Shown here piece by piece: positions 21,844 to 34,606 of a DNA stretch of 64,000 nucleotides. Positions within the stretch are counted from its first letter, which is position 1, and each line of letters starts with the position of its first letter. Origin of the DNA: Amia ocellicauda (Eukaryota > Chordata > Actinopteri > Amiiformes > Amiidae); assembly GCF_036373705.1 (NCBI RefSeq), contig NW_027102756.1, positions 28,852 through 92,851 of the forward strand, given 5' to 3'. The translations under genes were made by a program, and so were the position numbers. The notes under the pieces were generated by a model, which was not told where the DNA came from, did no database searches, and worked only from the letters and a program-made list of their open reading frames with translations.

Positions 21844-22045
21844 CCTCTCAATTCAATTCATTTGTATTGTCAAAGCAATTGGACATGCATACATACATAC
21901 ATACATATATATGGAAAATAAACAATATGTGTACATCTCTTTCGGCATTAGTGGTGCCCTCACAGATGTGCAAGTTACATGACAGACAGACAGACAGACA
22001 CACACACACTTTCACACACAGACAGACAGACAGACAGACAGACAC
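21669..22045 (-). repeat. L2-tail composite repeat, partial, minus orientation
   Basis: Repeats the block seen at 19,618-19,800: CGGAATGTACGTGCTCTGTG, CTGG/GT/CTGT microsatellites, then TTGTATTGTCAAAGCAATTGG. It starts exactly where the palindrome arm ends. Confidence 0.75.
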
Positions 22046-24385
22046 ACGCATATTATGGGTCTTTGTTGGGTAGTGAAATGGGTAGCATCAGTCGCAGTGT
22101 GGGTAATGTCAGGGAGCCAATCATAGTCCCCATTATTTGCATATCGTGGCGCAAAGCATTCTGGGAAAAGCAACTAAACCCGTTTAGTCATGTATTTGTC
22201 CATAGTTTACACATGAGATGAAAGAGACAGTATGACGTATTGAGCACCTGGGATTCCTCATGTGTATGTGAGGGGCAGAGGAACCGGATCCCAAGTGTGC
22301 GTCCCAGGTGCTATAGGTTTCAAAGCATGCAGGGGAATAGGCACCCCACCCTGACACCTACAGAAGACTGGATAGGGAGATATAAATAGCAATGGGGAGA
22401 CTCTTGTACTTGGTGTGGCTCTATCCATATAGTGGGGCCAGCAGCCACTTAGCAGGTGCAGCAATAGAAGCTCAGCCTGGGGAGACTGGATTTAGCATTT
22501 CCTCTCCATTTTGATAACTATCCATAATCATTTCTGCAAAATACTTCTATGATACCTATGTATGTTTTTTACTTGTACTATATTATACTATCAAGTATCA
22601 GTGTACACATACAATTTGACCTGTTACATTAATACAGAGGCCACGGAAGGCCAGATCACTAATAGCCACTGTCCCCTGATATTACACTTTTTCACAATCA
22701 CTTTGGCACTCATTTCAGAACCTTGATGTCATTTTTCAAAACTCTAGACACTAAACTCACACCCGATGATCAAAATGCACATTTTTCAAAACTCTAACAC
22801 TTTTTTACAATTGCTTGGATACAATACACATCAACCTCAGATCATTTGTTCATTGAACTAAAATGACACAACTTACATCAAAGTATTACCATTTCAAAAT
22901 GCAATTCACACATTACATCTGAGATCACTGTCTATTCATTTCATTACAGAGATCTAACTATCAATTGATACAGCTGCTCAAAATGATAAGTGACTGTTGC
23001 ATTACTCTTAATGCATAGTTTTATGGAAACTGACAAACAGTATTCCATGTTTCGATCATGAAAGTTTCAGGATAATGAGATCCATTGACACCAATAACCG
23101 AGGAGCATGGTTTCTTAGGGTTACCATAGACTTGACTGTGTCTTCTTGTTTGTGAAGGAACAGGACTGTGTTTTCCTGTCTGGGTTCCCGCAGGCTTAAG
23201 TGGGTTTGACCTACTATTAGAAAAAAAAAAAAAAAAAAGGAGCGCTAATTAATTGTTCAATATCTGATACGCCGGTGATAATATAAAATAACGTGTTTAT
23301 AGTTCATAGAAGTTTATAGTGTTTATGGTAAATGAAGAAAAGTCATTAAGTTATATACAAGTTCTATAAATGCAAACATTGAAAAGCATGTTTGTTGTTA
23401 TTCCTATATAGGATTTAGTATTATTTGTGTTTTCTTGTTTTTTGCTATGTTTTCTCCCCTGTCGTTTATTGTTATTTTGCGGGCTTGCACGCCTTGGTTG
23501 TTGTGTACAAAACGATACATAGAAAATGGGAAAACGTGTTACTGTGTGGGAACAGCTCTAGTAAGACGGGCGACCCGCCACTTAAAGGTACACATGTAAG
23601 GTACATGTATGATAACTATGGAGTGAAGCGGTGCGTTTGACTGGACAATAGGTGACAGAAAATTAAGGTTTCCAGAAGATGGGACTTTTGATTCAGATAG
23701 ACTTGAGCACCTAAAAACGGTTCTGCAAAATAGGAATACAAAGCATTAAGAAATGAGAAACCAAAGCTAGCTATCTTAAAACATTTGTTAGAGAAAAGAA
23801 AGAAAAGACAACAGGCATAATTCAATCTGAATGCCCCGAAGACAAATTAAAAATATATATATATATATGTTTTTCAGTATAAATGACAGTCCTCAAGATA
23901 CTGAAGGAAAATTACTAGATAAGTAATAAATAAGGGTAGTTTGAGACACTGCAGGTCAATATGACATGCCAACCAAAACCATGGTATCTGAATTTACTAT
24001 GGATATAAATTAATATGTGTCTCTTTGTATGTTTGTACGTTTTCAGTTTGCGCAAGGTAAATGTCCATATTTTGACTTTTTCATGTACTGTATAGTCCAG
24101 AATATGACTAAGAGAGTCATAAGTCACAAATAGTTACAGAATGATAGCTAAAAAACGCCAGTTAAATATGTTGTAATAACAGACCTACAAGAAAGTCAGC
24201 ATTTAACTGTACACAGAATGCTATTGCAAACAGAAATAATAATACAAAATTAAGTTATTTAAATAGGTCTTACGAATACAGAAGTTAAAAGTAACATGTT
24301 AGAAATGGAATTAGAGCCAAATTTAGAAATAGGAATCCGAGGCAACCACAAACATTCGGTGAAGGTTTCTTACATATTGATAAAT
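22046..24385. other. Loop of second palindrome: no gene seen
   Basis: Contains a TATAAATAG word near 22,381, a stretch of recurring TTTTTCAAAACTCTA words at 22,690-22,800 of the kind seen at DNA-transposon ends, and an A-run at 23,221-23,238. Nothing could be assigned. Confidence 0.4.
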
Positions 24386-25122
24386 AGATAACCAGATACT
24401 CCAGGAAATTAACGATGTGCTCATTTGGAAGCTATGAGTTCCACAATGAAGAGTTTTTAAATCCCTAGTAATAGATCCCTAAATACAATGTGTAGGTAAG
24501 AAATTAACTATTGATCAGTTCAATCTGGATTCGGGAACAGTTCTTCTGAACCTGTACTGGTGTAGATTGGACTTCAATAGGAGGAAGTGACACAATAAAG
24601 ACATGAGCCGCGCAGGAGGACAGTCTTAGTGCCCACGCAGGTTCTTAGTTGGGGAAATCATTGACTGGACACATTTTTTGAAAATGTGCTTTCCTGAAGT
24701 ACCTGGACATCATTATTGAGATCAATGAAAAGGCTTATTTTCCAAAGATTAAATACATTCATTAACTACAATAATGTAGTGAAATGTATATAAATAGTAA
24801 TAATACAAATCGATCAAATATAACTTGCATTTTCTTGTAAGAAATTAGGAATAGGAGAAAGAACAGCTGTTGGGATGCAGTGCGATGTTATCCAAAATTG
24901 AAAGCGGTTGAGAAAGGAGAGTTTGTTCTGTGTGAGACAAATGTACTGCCACGAGAGACTCTGATGGTGATTGACTGGAATATGAGGGAAAATAATGAAG
25001 TTACTACAGGTATAACTAAAGGTGTAACATAACTAATTTAATGAAACATAGTCATGGCAAGTTATAAAACTGTTTGGAAATAGTCCTTTCACAAACAGAA
25101 ATACCCTATCAATTAGGAAGAG
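24386..25122 (+). repeat. Interspersed repeat shared with the first palindrome's loop
   Basis: Partner of 9,093-9,912 in opposite orientation. A (GA)n run follows at 25,194-25,225. Confidence 0.75.
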
Positions 25123-25192
25123 GGGGGCAGGGGGCAAGGGCCGTATGTGCTCCTCTGCTCCCCCTGTTCGCCTGAGCAGACAAGCAGCCTGA

Positions 25193-25228
<36 letters not shown>

Positions 25229-26479
25229 CAGAGACAAGGCAGAGACTGTAAGTACGTGTAAGGGTTCATAACTTATTACAAACAGAGCAAGAGTGTAATG
25301 AATGGTAATTTACACTGCTTGTATTAATAATGATAATAATATTGATGTTGATACAGACGAATACATCACATACTAGATGACAACCGCATAAAACTAATAA
25401 TAATGAAAATAGGAATAATAGGAGTATGGAAATAATTTCAAATTATGGTTTATTGGTAAAAAATGAATTGAGAAACAAAGATTAATAACTGCCATCATTT
25501 ACCCAACTACTATTAACTATGGTGTTGAAGGAGCTGCTGTAATAGTTATTGTAATGTTCTCAGGTATTTAAGTTAGATAAAAGGACAAAGATAAGCACAT
25601 TGTTTTGAAACTTTGACAACTCCACACAAAAAGAGTATCTACACTAGGAAGTAAAGCTGATTCAATAAACACAGGAGATATGATGCTGCTGACGACAGCT
25701 GAGTGCTGTACTGAAATAATTTGATAAATGAGATAAATTGGAATCAAGATTATTATTATTTTGAATTGTCCCTTTACTAGAAACCTTATAGATTGTGCGA
25801 ATGTCAACTAATGTGATAGAGATGCCTTTTATAAGGACGATCTCTGATGTTGTGTGAACCACACATTGTGTCTTCAGACTGATTTATTCCACATGGCAGA
25901 TATGCATATTATGAATCGTGTCCTGAAGGAACCGATGTCTGACCCATATGGAGAAGATGCTGGTGTTCTTGTTGAGACACAGTAGGCCGAGGGCGCGGCT
26001 TTAAAGACAGCCTCACAGCAACTTGAACAGACCAATGCTGAGGTCCACTACGCTGAAGTGATGCTTGACTCAGTGGAGAAATAAGTTAAAATACTATAAT
26101 TAAAGGTTTTCCAGATTATAGGAATCTACAATATATTGTGAAACTGCTCAGATGACGTCCGCAGTAGCACATATTCTTCTATTGATAGTTTAATTTATAA
26201 TGTACTATTAGTGGAGATGTCACATTATTCAAATGAATAGAATGACAGCCATGAAGTCAGAATCAGTCCATTGCCCTTCACTTAAGATTTGTACAATGTA
26301 TAATGTTTATAAATCAAAACGCAACAAATATATGTACAATACAGTTTACAAACTGAATTTGTAAAAAAGAATGTTTTGCTGACTTTTGTATTCTCTTTGA
26401 AGCAACAAAATGTATGTGTTATGTATGTCGTAACTAGGGTTTGACTTTTATGACCTGGGGCTGGATGAAATTTAATTTG

Positions 26480-27580
26480 AGATGCACTGTAAAAGCTCCA
26501 GGAAATTGCAACTGGCCACTGCACCTTCCATAAGAGAGCTCAAACATTTGCTAATGCATTGGTTGCCTCACAGGCACTCTTTCCCTGGTTTGCCCATGTG
26601 GCGCATGGTGTTGGCCACACGGGCAAAGGGGGGATGTGTGCATCAGTCTTTTAAATTGGTTTGCCCCAGGTTTTATAGTAACAGCTTAGCAATATTGTAG
26701 AACTTGCCACATTTGTCAAGCTCATAATCCTGCAATATGCAAATAGATTGTGTTCAAAAGCTTAAATGTTGTGGATATGAATATATACTTGTAATAATAT
26801 ATAGGTGTTCTAAATGGGTTGAAGCCTATCCCGTAGGAAGGCTGAAGTAGTAAAAGTAGCAAAAATACAGTTAAGGGATGTTATATGTAGATTTCGCATT
26901 CCAGGGAAATTTCCAGTGATAGGAACACTCACTTCACTGGGACAATAGTGCAGGAACTATGCAAAGCCCTGCGAGGTAAACAACATTTTCACTGCCCCAT
27001 CAGGCTCAGTCAGCTGGAGCAGTGGAGAAACAAAATGGGATATTAAAGAATAAGCTGTCTAATATATGCAAACAAACAGGACTCAAACGTCCAGATCCCC
27101 TTCCTATAGTCCTAATGACAATGAAATCGTCAGCAAATTGAGAAAAACAGGTCTTTCTCCGTGTGAGATTATTATGGGATGACTTATGAGACTCTCCATC
27201 ACTCCTCCATTGTCTGTAAGGGAAATGGACATCCACTTGATGGATGATGCTATGTTGTCTCTTTGTATGGGACTAACACGTGCTTTCGAAGCTGTCCATT
27301 CACAGATGAAAGCCGCCCAGACTGAACCATCCCAGCAGGTTTACCACCCCTTCCAGCAAGATGACTGTGTATATCAAAGCACACAAGAGAAAGTCCTCCC
27401 AACAGCCCAGGTGGACAGGGCCCTACCAGGTGCTCCTGACCACCCACACAGCTGTGAAGTGCCTAGGAACGACGACATGGATCCACTCCTCACACTGCAA
27501 ACTTGCCAATCGAGGCGATCAGCACAACCCTGGTGGAGAACAGAGGGATAAAGGAATTGTTCTTCCACATCAGATTTGAC
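26480..27580 (+). pseudogene. Decayed retroviral integrase (endogenous retrovirus pol)
   Basis: Several frames together give an integrase: a remnant of the N-terminal zinc-binding region (about 26,560-26,700), core-domain words GYEYILVII and SKWVEAYPVGR (about 26,770-26,850), and a recognisable C-terminal SH3-like domain at 27,361-27,510 (RWTGPYQVLLTT, TTWIHSSHCKL) of the type in gammaretrovirus-like pol. Many stops and frameshifts; not functional. The catalytic D,D-35-E residues cannot all be placed. It lies in the loop of the second palindrome. Whether it belongs to the same family as the gag relic at 1-835 is unknown. Confidence 0.7.
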
Positions 27581-28075
27581 ATTACTGTATGTATGCAGGC
27601 CCTTGTAATTGCTTTTCCAATACTGTCAACTGGTTATTGATGATTGATTTCACATTGTGGTACGAGTATCGAGTGAAATGAGTGCTATCCACCTCAACAA
27701 CACAGCGATAACATGGAGCCGGCAGGTGATCCAGGTCACAATAGAGGTCAAGCAGTGGGAGGAGGAAGACGTGGTGGTCAAAGGTGTAGCGTAAGGTACA
27801 CTTATAAAATTCAATGAAAGAAGTGAATTTATAGTATCACCTTATCACGAATCCTGGAATCTTGTAGAACTCATTTTCTGTAATAATTGGATGCAGACAC
27901 CAATTCCAAAGATATAAATTGTCAAATTTATTCAAAAACAAAGACTAAATGTAGCACTACACTAATTATACAAAAGGGAAAAACTAATTAAAATTCAACT
28001 CTAGATCAACAAATCAAAGACAAATCACTTCCGTGACCAAATCAAAGACCATGGGATCGCATATGATAACACACA
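27581..28075. other. No gene seen
   Basis: The region after the integrase could hold the start of env, but no signal peptide or envelope motif was found. Confidence 0.4.
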
Positions 28076-29906
28076 AATCATTAAACAAAAAAGGTTATAA
28101 ACACATTGACTACAATACCGGTTAGTAAGACGAAGGTGAGTCTCTCATTAGTATTGTTAGTCAGACATTCAATAACTACGCAGGTTAGTATTTATGTCAG
28201 GTAACTTCTCGTTATATATATATCAGTCTCATTAACGTTTAGGTGGAGAGAAAGATCCTATCATTACTTGTTACCACAATTTCCCTTAACTGATTATTAT
28301 TCAATGATTAAGGATAGGCAGGGCCACCTATAATCTGGTGTCTATTAACTTGTGTCAATTTCAGACTAAACAGTTAAACAGGAATGAGAAGATATTTCTC
28401 GGCGTTGTCAGATTTTATTTCTAAAATTATCAACAAAACAGTTGAATGCAACACACATTTATATTTAAGAAAACTAAATGATATTACACATTCTAGAGTT
28501 ATGAATCACAGATTAACATTTCTAATTGATTTCTCAAATGTCATGAATCATGAACTCCAAACTGTTAAACTTATGTGAACTTCGTCGCAGAGAGGCCTCT
28601 CTGGCTTCGGGCTCAGATAACAGCACACGGCACGAGGTCCGTGTGGTTTGGAACAAAGGCAGTCCGGTTCGGCTTTGTCCAAGAACTTCCACTCAGTCGA
28701 TGCACCTGGAAGTTGGGGTTTCGCGAATGTAGAGTCTTTTCCAAACAGATTTTCCACTGGTTTGAAGGCTCCAAGGTAGTGCACAAAATCTTCTTTGTAA
28801 GCAGGGTTCCACCGTAGTTACTTGAAGACAAAGTCTTTGAGGAAAGCAGGGCCCTGTTTATTCCAAGGGTCAAGTTTCTTAAGACTCAAATAGCTATTTA
28901 AGTGACTGACACTTTCGTATTCAGTCGACTTAGTCAATTGTCCAGCTGTAAAACTCCACTGATCAGGTGGGTCTGTGAAGTTATTTATTTAATAAAGTCC
29001 TTTAAAATAATTCTTCGCTCAATCTCCTTCTCCCAGTTTAACTCTTCTGTTGCCGGCAAAGACTTGGTTGGTTTCTGATTCCGGTTCTGGCAACAGAGCT
29101 ACAGGTTGAGCTGTGGCAGCGAGATTCTGGTTCAGGTGAGAGAGAGAGAGAGAGAAAGACTGTCCGCTGTTCCTTATAGTCTGTCAGATCAGTAGGTGAT
29201 TGGTCCCTGAGTTCTTGAGATTGGATTTCGGTTTCAGCCCCAAGTGTCCTATTGGAGGGAGGCTTTATTTATGACTGATGTCAATCCATGCCATCTTTTG
29301 GAAATGCCGGTTGGCCTGGGTTCGTAGCTCTATGTCGGGATTTCGGCTCTCATCCACTTCAAAGAGTTTTTATCACCTACAGGCCCCTTTCTCCAGACAT
29401 CTCATAGCAGAATTCCAAACTATTTGGCCTCTTCTCGGTGCCATCCTCCCCAAAACTGTCACTTTGATGCAAACCAGTTCCAAGCTGATGAGCTAAGGAA
29501 ATCTGATAACTTTGGGGGGGGAGAGGTCTTCTTTAGATCAGTGCTTCAGCTCAGAGCCCAAATGCTCTTATCAAAATACACCCAACATAACGCTACATAT
29601 GTATGTATGTATGTATATATGTGTAGAAGGAAAATTAGAAATTATTTTCTTACACCTGTTTTTCTCTCTTGTATACTTAAGAAAGATACGGTCAAGCTAG
29701 AAGGTCAGCCCAGAAGATAGTTTGATTTCTGTTTGTTATTTACGATGAGAACCTTGGAGACATTGTCAAACGGTATGACCTACGTGCCTGTTCCCTAAAA
29801 CCATGTGTTGACCTATGAACTCTGTTCTATAATGATATATGTTCTGCTTAGTTAGCCTTTAAGATAACATTGTAATGACTTTCTAGCATGTATAGATGTA
29901 TATATG

Positions 29907-29953
<47 letters not shown>

Positions 29954-29995
29954 GTCCAATTGCTTTGACAATACAAATGAATTGAATTGAGAGGA

Positions 29996-30059
<64 letters not shown>

Positions 30060-30169
30060 CTCAGCGATGACATCACGAGCCTCTCTCAGCTGACTGCTAT
30101 GACATCACAGAGCACGTACATTCCGATGCTTGTCGTCTGTCAACCACTCAGTCACTGCTAGCCAGACTG
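28076..30169 (-). repeat. Second palindrome, right arm
   Basis: Inverted copy of 19,574-21,666. Its outer end (30,169) lies about 11 bp from the first base that resembles 5S spacer. It includes a forward composite-repeat block at about 29,600-30,169 with (TA)n, (GA)n and (CAGA)n. Confidence 0.9.
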
Positions 30170-30265
30170 TCCCTAAGACAAAGTGTACAATACTTCAATT
30201 ATATCTCCTCCAGACTGAAACAGAGTATTACGAGCTACGATGAAGTTACCCAAGAGACGTATAAA

Positions 30266-30383
30266 GCTTGCAGCACCTGGTATTTCCAGGAGGTCACCCA
30301 TCCAAGTACTGTCCAGGACCTGCCCCGTTCAGCTTACGCGATCTGACGAGATCGAGCGCGTTCAGGACGGTGTGGACACAAGC
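30266..30383 (-). rRNA. 5S rRNA copy 1 (type A variant, weak terminator)
   Basis: 118 bp. Changed middle (complement of TTCAGCTTACGCGATC). Only three T follow the gene, so RNA polymerase III termination would be poor. Confidence 0.8.
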
Positions 30384-30596
30384 CGAGAGGCCTGGCTGCA
30401 TGATGTCTCTTAATGGTTGGCGGGTATTGACGGAACTTCCAGCAAAAAAAAAAAAAAGAAAAACGGAGGGAAAAATATCAGTGCAGCAAAGGATGTTGAA
30501 AGTAGCCAGGTACGTGTACAATACTTCAATTATATCTCCTCCAGACAGAAAGAGAGTATTAAGAGCTACGATAAAGTTACCCAGCAGACGTAAAAA

Positions 30597-30714
30597 GCTG
30601 GCAGCACCTGGTATTTCCAGGAGATCTCCCATCCAAGTACTGACCAGGTCCTGCCCCGTTTCGTTTCCGAGATCTGACGAGATCGGGCGCGTTCAGGTCT
30701 GTGTGTCCGCAAGC
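30597..30714 (-). rRNA. 5S rRNA copy 2 (diverged)
   Basis: Box A region and 5' quarter altered (complement of CGTTTCGTTTCC and GGTCTGTGTGTCC); five T after the gene. Confidence 0.8.
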
Positions 30715-30930
30715 CGAGATGCCTGGTTGCATGATGTCTCTTAAAGGCTGGCGGATATTGATGGAACTTCCAGAAAAAAGAAAAAATAAAAAGAAAAATG
30801 GCGGGAAAAATATCAGTGCAGCAAAGGGTGTTGAAAGTAGCCGGGTACGTGTACAATTCTTCAATTATATCTCCTCCAGACAGAAATAGAGTATTAAAAG
30901 CAACGATGAAGTTACCCAGGAGACGAAAAA

Positions 30931-31048
30931 GCTTGCAGCACCTGGTATTTCCAGGAGGTCACCCATCCAAGTACTGACGAGGCCCTGCACCGTTTAGCTT
31001 CCGAGATGTGATGAGATCGACCGCGTTCAGGACGGTGTGGCCGCAAGC
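30931..31048 (-). rRNA. 5S rRNA copy 3 (type A variant)
   Basis: Substitutions in helix III (complement of GATCGACCGCG); matches copy 11. Confidence 0.8.
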
Positions 31049-31265
31049 CAAGCAGCCTGGCTGCATGATGTCTCTTAAAGGCTGGAGGGTATTGACGGAA
31101 CTTCCGGCAAAAAAAAAAAGAAAAAAGAAAAATGGAGGAAAAAATATCAGTGCAGCAAAGGGTGTTGAAAGTAGCCGGGTATGTGTACAATTCTTCAATT
31201 ATATCTCCTCCAGACTGAAAGAGAGTATTACGAGCTACGATGAAGTTACCCAAGAGACGTATAAA

Positions 31266-31383
31266 GCTTGCAGCACCTGGTATTTCCAGGAGGTCACCCA
31301 TCCAAGTACTGACCAGGACCTGCCCCGTTCAGCTTACGCGATCTGACGAGATCGAGCGCGTTCAGGACGGTGCGGACACAAGC
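31266..31383 (-). rRNA. 5S rRNA copy 4 (as copy 1)
   Basis: Same variants and three-T end as copy 1, 1,000 bp away. Confidence 0.8.
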
Positions 31384-31596
31384 CGAGAGGCCTGGTTGCA
31401 TGATGTCTCTTAATGGTTGGCGGGTATTGACGGAACTTCCAGCAAAAAAAAAAAAAAGAAAAACGGAGGGAAAAATATCAGTGCAGCAAAGGATGTTGAA
31501 AGTAGCCAGGTACGTGTACAATACTTCAATTATATCTCCTCCAGACAGAAAGAGAGTATTAAGAGCTACGATATAGTTACCCAGGAGACGTAAAAA

Positions 31597-31714
31597 GCTT
31601 GCAGAACCAGGTATTTCCAGGAGGTCCCACATTCAAGTAATGACCAGGCCCTGCCCCGTTTAGCTTCCGAGATCTGACGAGATGGGGCGCGTTCAGGACG
31701 GTGTGGTTGCAAGC
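31597..31714 (-). rRNA. 5S rRNA copy 5 (type B-like)
   Basis: Box C altered (complement of CACATTCAAGTAATG); helix I end CTGCAAGC kept. Confidence 0.75.
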
Positions 31715-31930
31715 CAAGAGGCCTGGCTGTATGATGTCTCTTAAAGGCTGGAGGGTATTGATGGAACTTCCAGCAAAAAAAAAAAAAAAAAGAAAAACGG
31801 AGGGAAAAATATCAGTGCAGCAAAGGGTGTTGAAAGTAGCCGGGTACGTGTACAATTCTTCAATTATATCTCCTCCAGACTGAAAGAGAGTATTAAGAGC
31901 TACGATGAAGTTACACAGGATACGTAAAAA

Positions 31931-32048
31931 GCTTGCATCACCTGGTATTTCCAGGAGGTCACCCATCCAAGTACTAACCAGGCCCTGGCCCGTTTAGTTT
32001 CCAAGGTCTGACGAGATCGGGCGCGTTCAGGACGGTGTGGCCGCAAGC
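31931..32048 (-). rRNA. 5S rRNA copy 6 (type A variant)
   Basis: Complement of GTTTAGTTTCCAAGGTCTG in the middle; TGATGC at the 3' side of helix I. Confidence 0.8.
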
Positions 32049-32264
32049 CAAGAGGCCTGGATGCATGATGTCTCTAAATGGCTGGAGGATATTGACAGAA
32101 CTTCCAGCAAAAAAAAATGAAAAAAGAAAAATGGAGGGAAAAATATCAGTGCAGCAAAGGGTGTTAAAAGTAGCCGGGTACGTGTACAATACTTCAATTA
32201 TATCTCCTCCAGACAGAAAGAGAGTATTACGAGCTACGATGAAGTTACCCAAGAGACGTATAAA

Positions 32265-32382
32265 GCTTGCAGCACCTGGTATTTCCAGGAGGTCACCCAT
32301 CCAAGTACTGACCAGGACCTGCCCCGTTCAGCTTACGCGATCTGACGAGATCGAGCGCGTTCAGGACGGTGTGGACACAAGC
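32265..32382 (-). rRNA. 5S rRNA copy 7 (as copies 1 and 4)
   Basis: Third member of the three-T group. Confidence 0.8.
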
Positions 32383-32596
32383 CGAGAGGCCTGGTTGCAT
32401 GATGTCTCTTAATGGTTGGCGGGTATTGACGGAACTTCCAGCAAAAAAAAAAAAAAAGAAAAACGGAGGGAAAAATATCAGTGCAGCAAAGGATGTTGAA
32501 AGTAGCCAGGTACGTGTACAATACTTCAATTATATCTCCTCCAGACAGAAAGAGAGTATTAAGAGCTACGATATAGTTACCCAGGAGACGTAAAAA

Positions 32597-32714
32597 GCTT
32601 GCAGAACCAGGTATTTCCAGGAGGTCCCACATTCAAGTAATGACCAGGCCCTGCCCCGTTTAGCTTCCGAGATCTGACGAGATGGGGCACGTTCAGGACG
32701 GTGTGGTTGCAAGC
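32597..32714 (-). rRNA. 5S rRNA copy 8 (as copy 5)
   Basis: 1,000 bp from copy 5 with nearly the same sequence. Confidence 0.75.
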
Positions 32715-32929
32715 CAAGAGGCCTGGCTGTATGATGTCTCTTAAAGGCTGGAGGGTATTGATGGAACTTCCAGCAAAAAAAAAAAAAAAAGAAAAACGGA
32801 GGGAAAAATATCAGTGCAGCAAAGGGTGTTGAAAGTAGCTGGGTACGTGTACAATTCTTCAATTATATCTCCTCCAGACTGAAAGAGAGTATTAAGAGCT
32901 ACGATGAAGTTACACAGGATACGTAAAAA

Positions 32930-33047
32930 GCTTGCATCACCTGGTATTTCCAGGAGGTCACCCATCCAAGTACTAACCAGGCCCTGGCCCGTTTAGTTTC
33001 CAAGGTCTGACGAGATCGGGCGCGTTCAGGACGGTGTGGCCGCAAGC
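32930..33047 (-). rRNA. 5S rRNA copy 9 (as copy 6)
   Basis: 999 bp from copy 6. Confidence 0.8.
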
Positions 33048-33262
33048 CAAGAGGCCTGGCTGCATGATGTCTCTAAATGGCTGGAGGATATTGACAGAAC
33101 TTCCAGCAAAAAAAAATGAAAAAAGAAAAATGGAGGGAAAAATATCAGTGCAGCAAAGGGTGTTAAAAGTAGCCGGGTACGTGTACAATACTTCAATTAT
33201 ATCTCCTCCAGACAGAAAAAGAGTATAAAGAGCTACGATGAAGTTACCCAGGAGACGTAAAA

Positions 33263-33380
33263 GCTTGTAGCACCAGGTTTTTCTAGGAGGTCTCACATTC
33301 AAGTACTGACCAGGTCCTGCCCCGTTTCGTTTCCGAGATCTGATGAGATCGGGCGCGTTCAGGTCTGTGTGTCCGCAAGC
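33263..33380 (-). rRNA. 5S rRNA copy 10 (diverged, B-like box C)
   Basis: Combines the 5' quarter of copy 2 with a B-like 3' half. Confidence 0.7.
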
Positions 33381-33596
33381 CGAGATGCCTGGTTGCATGA
33401 TGTCTCTTAAAGGCTGGCGGATATTGATGGAACTTCCAGAAAAAATAAAAAAGAAAAAGAAAAATGGCGGGAAAAATATCAGTGCAGCAAAGGGTGTTAA
33501 AAGTAGCCGGGTACGTGTACAATTCTTTAATTATATCTCCTCCAGACAGAAATAGAGTATTAAAAGCTACGATGAAGTTACCCAGGAGACGAAAAA

Positions 33597-33714
33597 GCTT
33601 GCAGCACCTGGTATTTCCAGGAGGTCACCCATCCAAGTACTGACGAGGCCCTGCACCGTTTAGCTTCCGAGATCTGATGAGATCGACCGCGTTCAGGACG
33701 GTGTGGCCGCAAGC
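33597..33714 (-). rRNA. 5S rRNA copy 11 (as copy 3)
   Basis: 2,666 bp from copy 3. Confidence 0.8.
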
Positions 33715-33932
33715 CAAGCAGCCTGGCTGCATGATGTCTCTTAAAGGCTGGAGGGTATTGACGGAACTTCCAGCAAAAAAAAAAAAGAAAAAAAAAAAAT
33801 GGAGGGAAAAATATCTGTGCAGTAAAGGGTGTTGAAAGTAGCCGGGTACGTGTACAATTCTTCAATTAAATCTCCTCCAGACAGAAAGAGAGTATTAAAA
33901 GCTACGACGAAGTTCCCCAGGTGACGTAAAAA

Positions 33933-34050
33933 GCTTGCAGCACCTGGTACTTCCAGGAGGTCTCCCATCCAAGTACTGACCAGGTCCTGCCCCGTTTAGT
34001 TTCTGAGATCTGACGAGATCGGGCGCGTTCAGGACGGTGTGGCCACAAGC
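33933..34050 (-). rRNA. 5S rRNA copy 12 (type A)
   Basis: Minor changes in box A (complement of TTTAGTTTCTGAG). Confidence 0.85.
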
Positions 34051-34270
34051 CGAGACGCCTGGCTGCATGATGTCTCTTAAAGGCTGGCGGGTATTGACGG
34101 AATTTCCAGCATAAAAAAAAAAAAAAAAATAGAAAAATGGAGGGAAAAATATCAGTGCAGGAAAGGGTGTTGAAAGTAGCCGGGTACGTGTACAATTCTT
34201 CAATTATATCTCCTCCAGACAGAAAGAGAGTATTAAGAGCTACGATAAAGTTACCCAGGAGAAGTAAAAA

Positions 34271-34388
34271 GCTTGCAGCACCTGGTATTTCCAGGAGGTC
34301 ACCCATCCAAGTACTGACCAGGCCCTGCCCCGTTTAGCTTCCGAGATCTGACGAGATCGGGCGCATTCAGGACGGTGTGGCCACAAGC
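34271..34388 (-). rRNA. 5S rRNA copy 13 (type A, near array consensus)
   Basis: No private change noticed except the GGTGACC box C variant shared with the left part of the array. Confidence 0.9.
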
Positions 34389-34606
34389 CGAGACGCCTGG
34401 CTGCATGATGTCTCTTAAAGGTTGGCGGGTATTGACGGAACTTCCAGCAAAAAAAAAAAAGAAAAAAGAAAAATGGTGGGAAACATATCAGTGCAGCAAA
34501 GTGTGTTGAAAGTAGCCGGGTACGTGTACAATTCTTTAATTATATCTCCTCCAGACTGAAAGAGAGTATTAAGAGCTACGATGAAGTTACCCAGGGGACG
34601 TAAAAA

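Noticed and set aside
23221-23238. Poly(A) tail of a processed pseudogene or SINE
   Set aside because: There is no recognisable gene or RNA polymerase III promoter upstream and no flanking target duplication was found.
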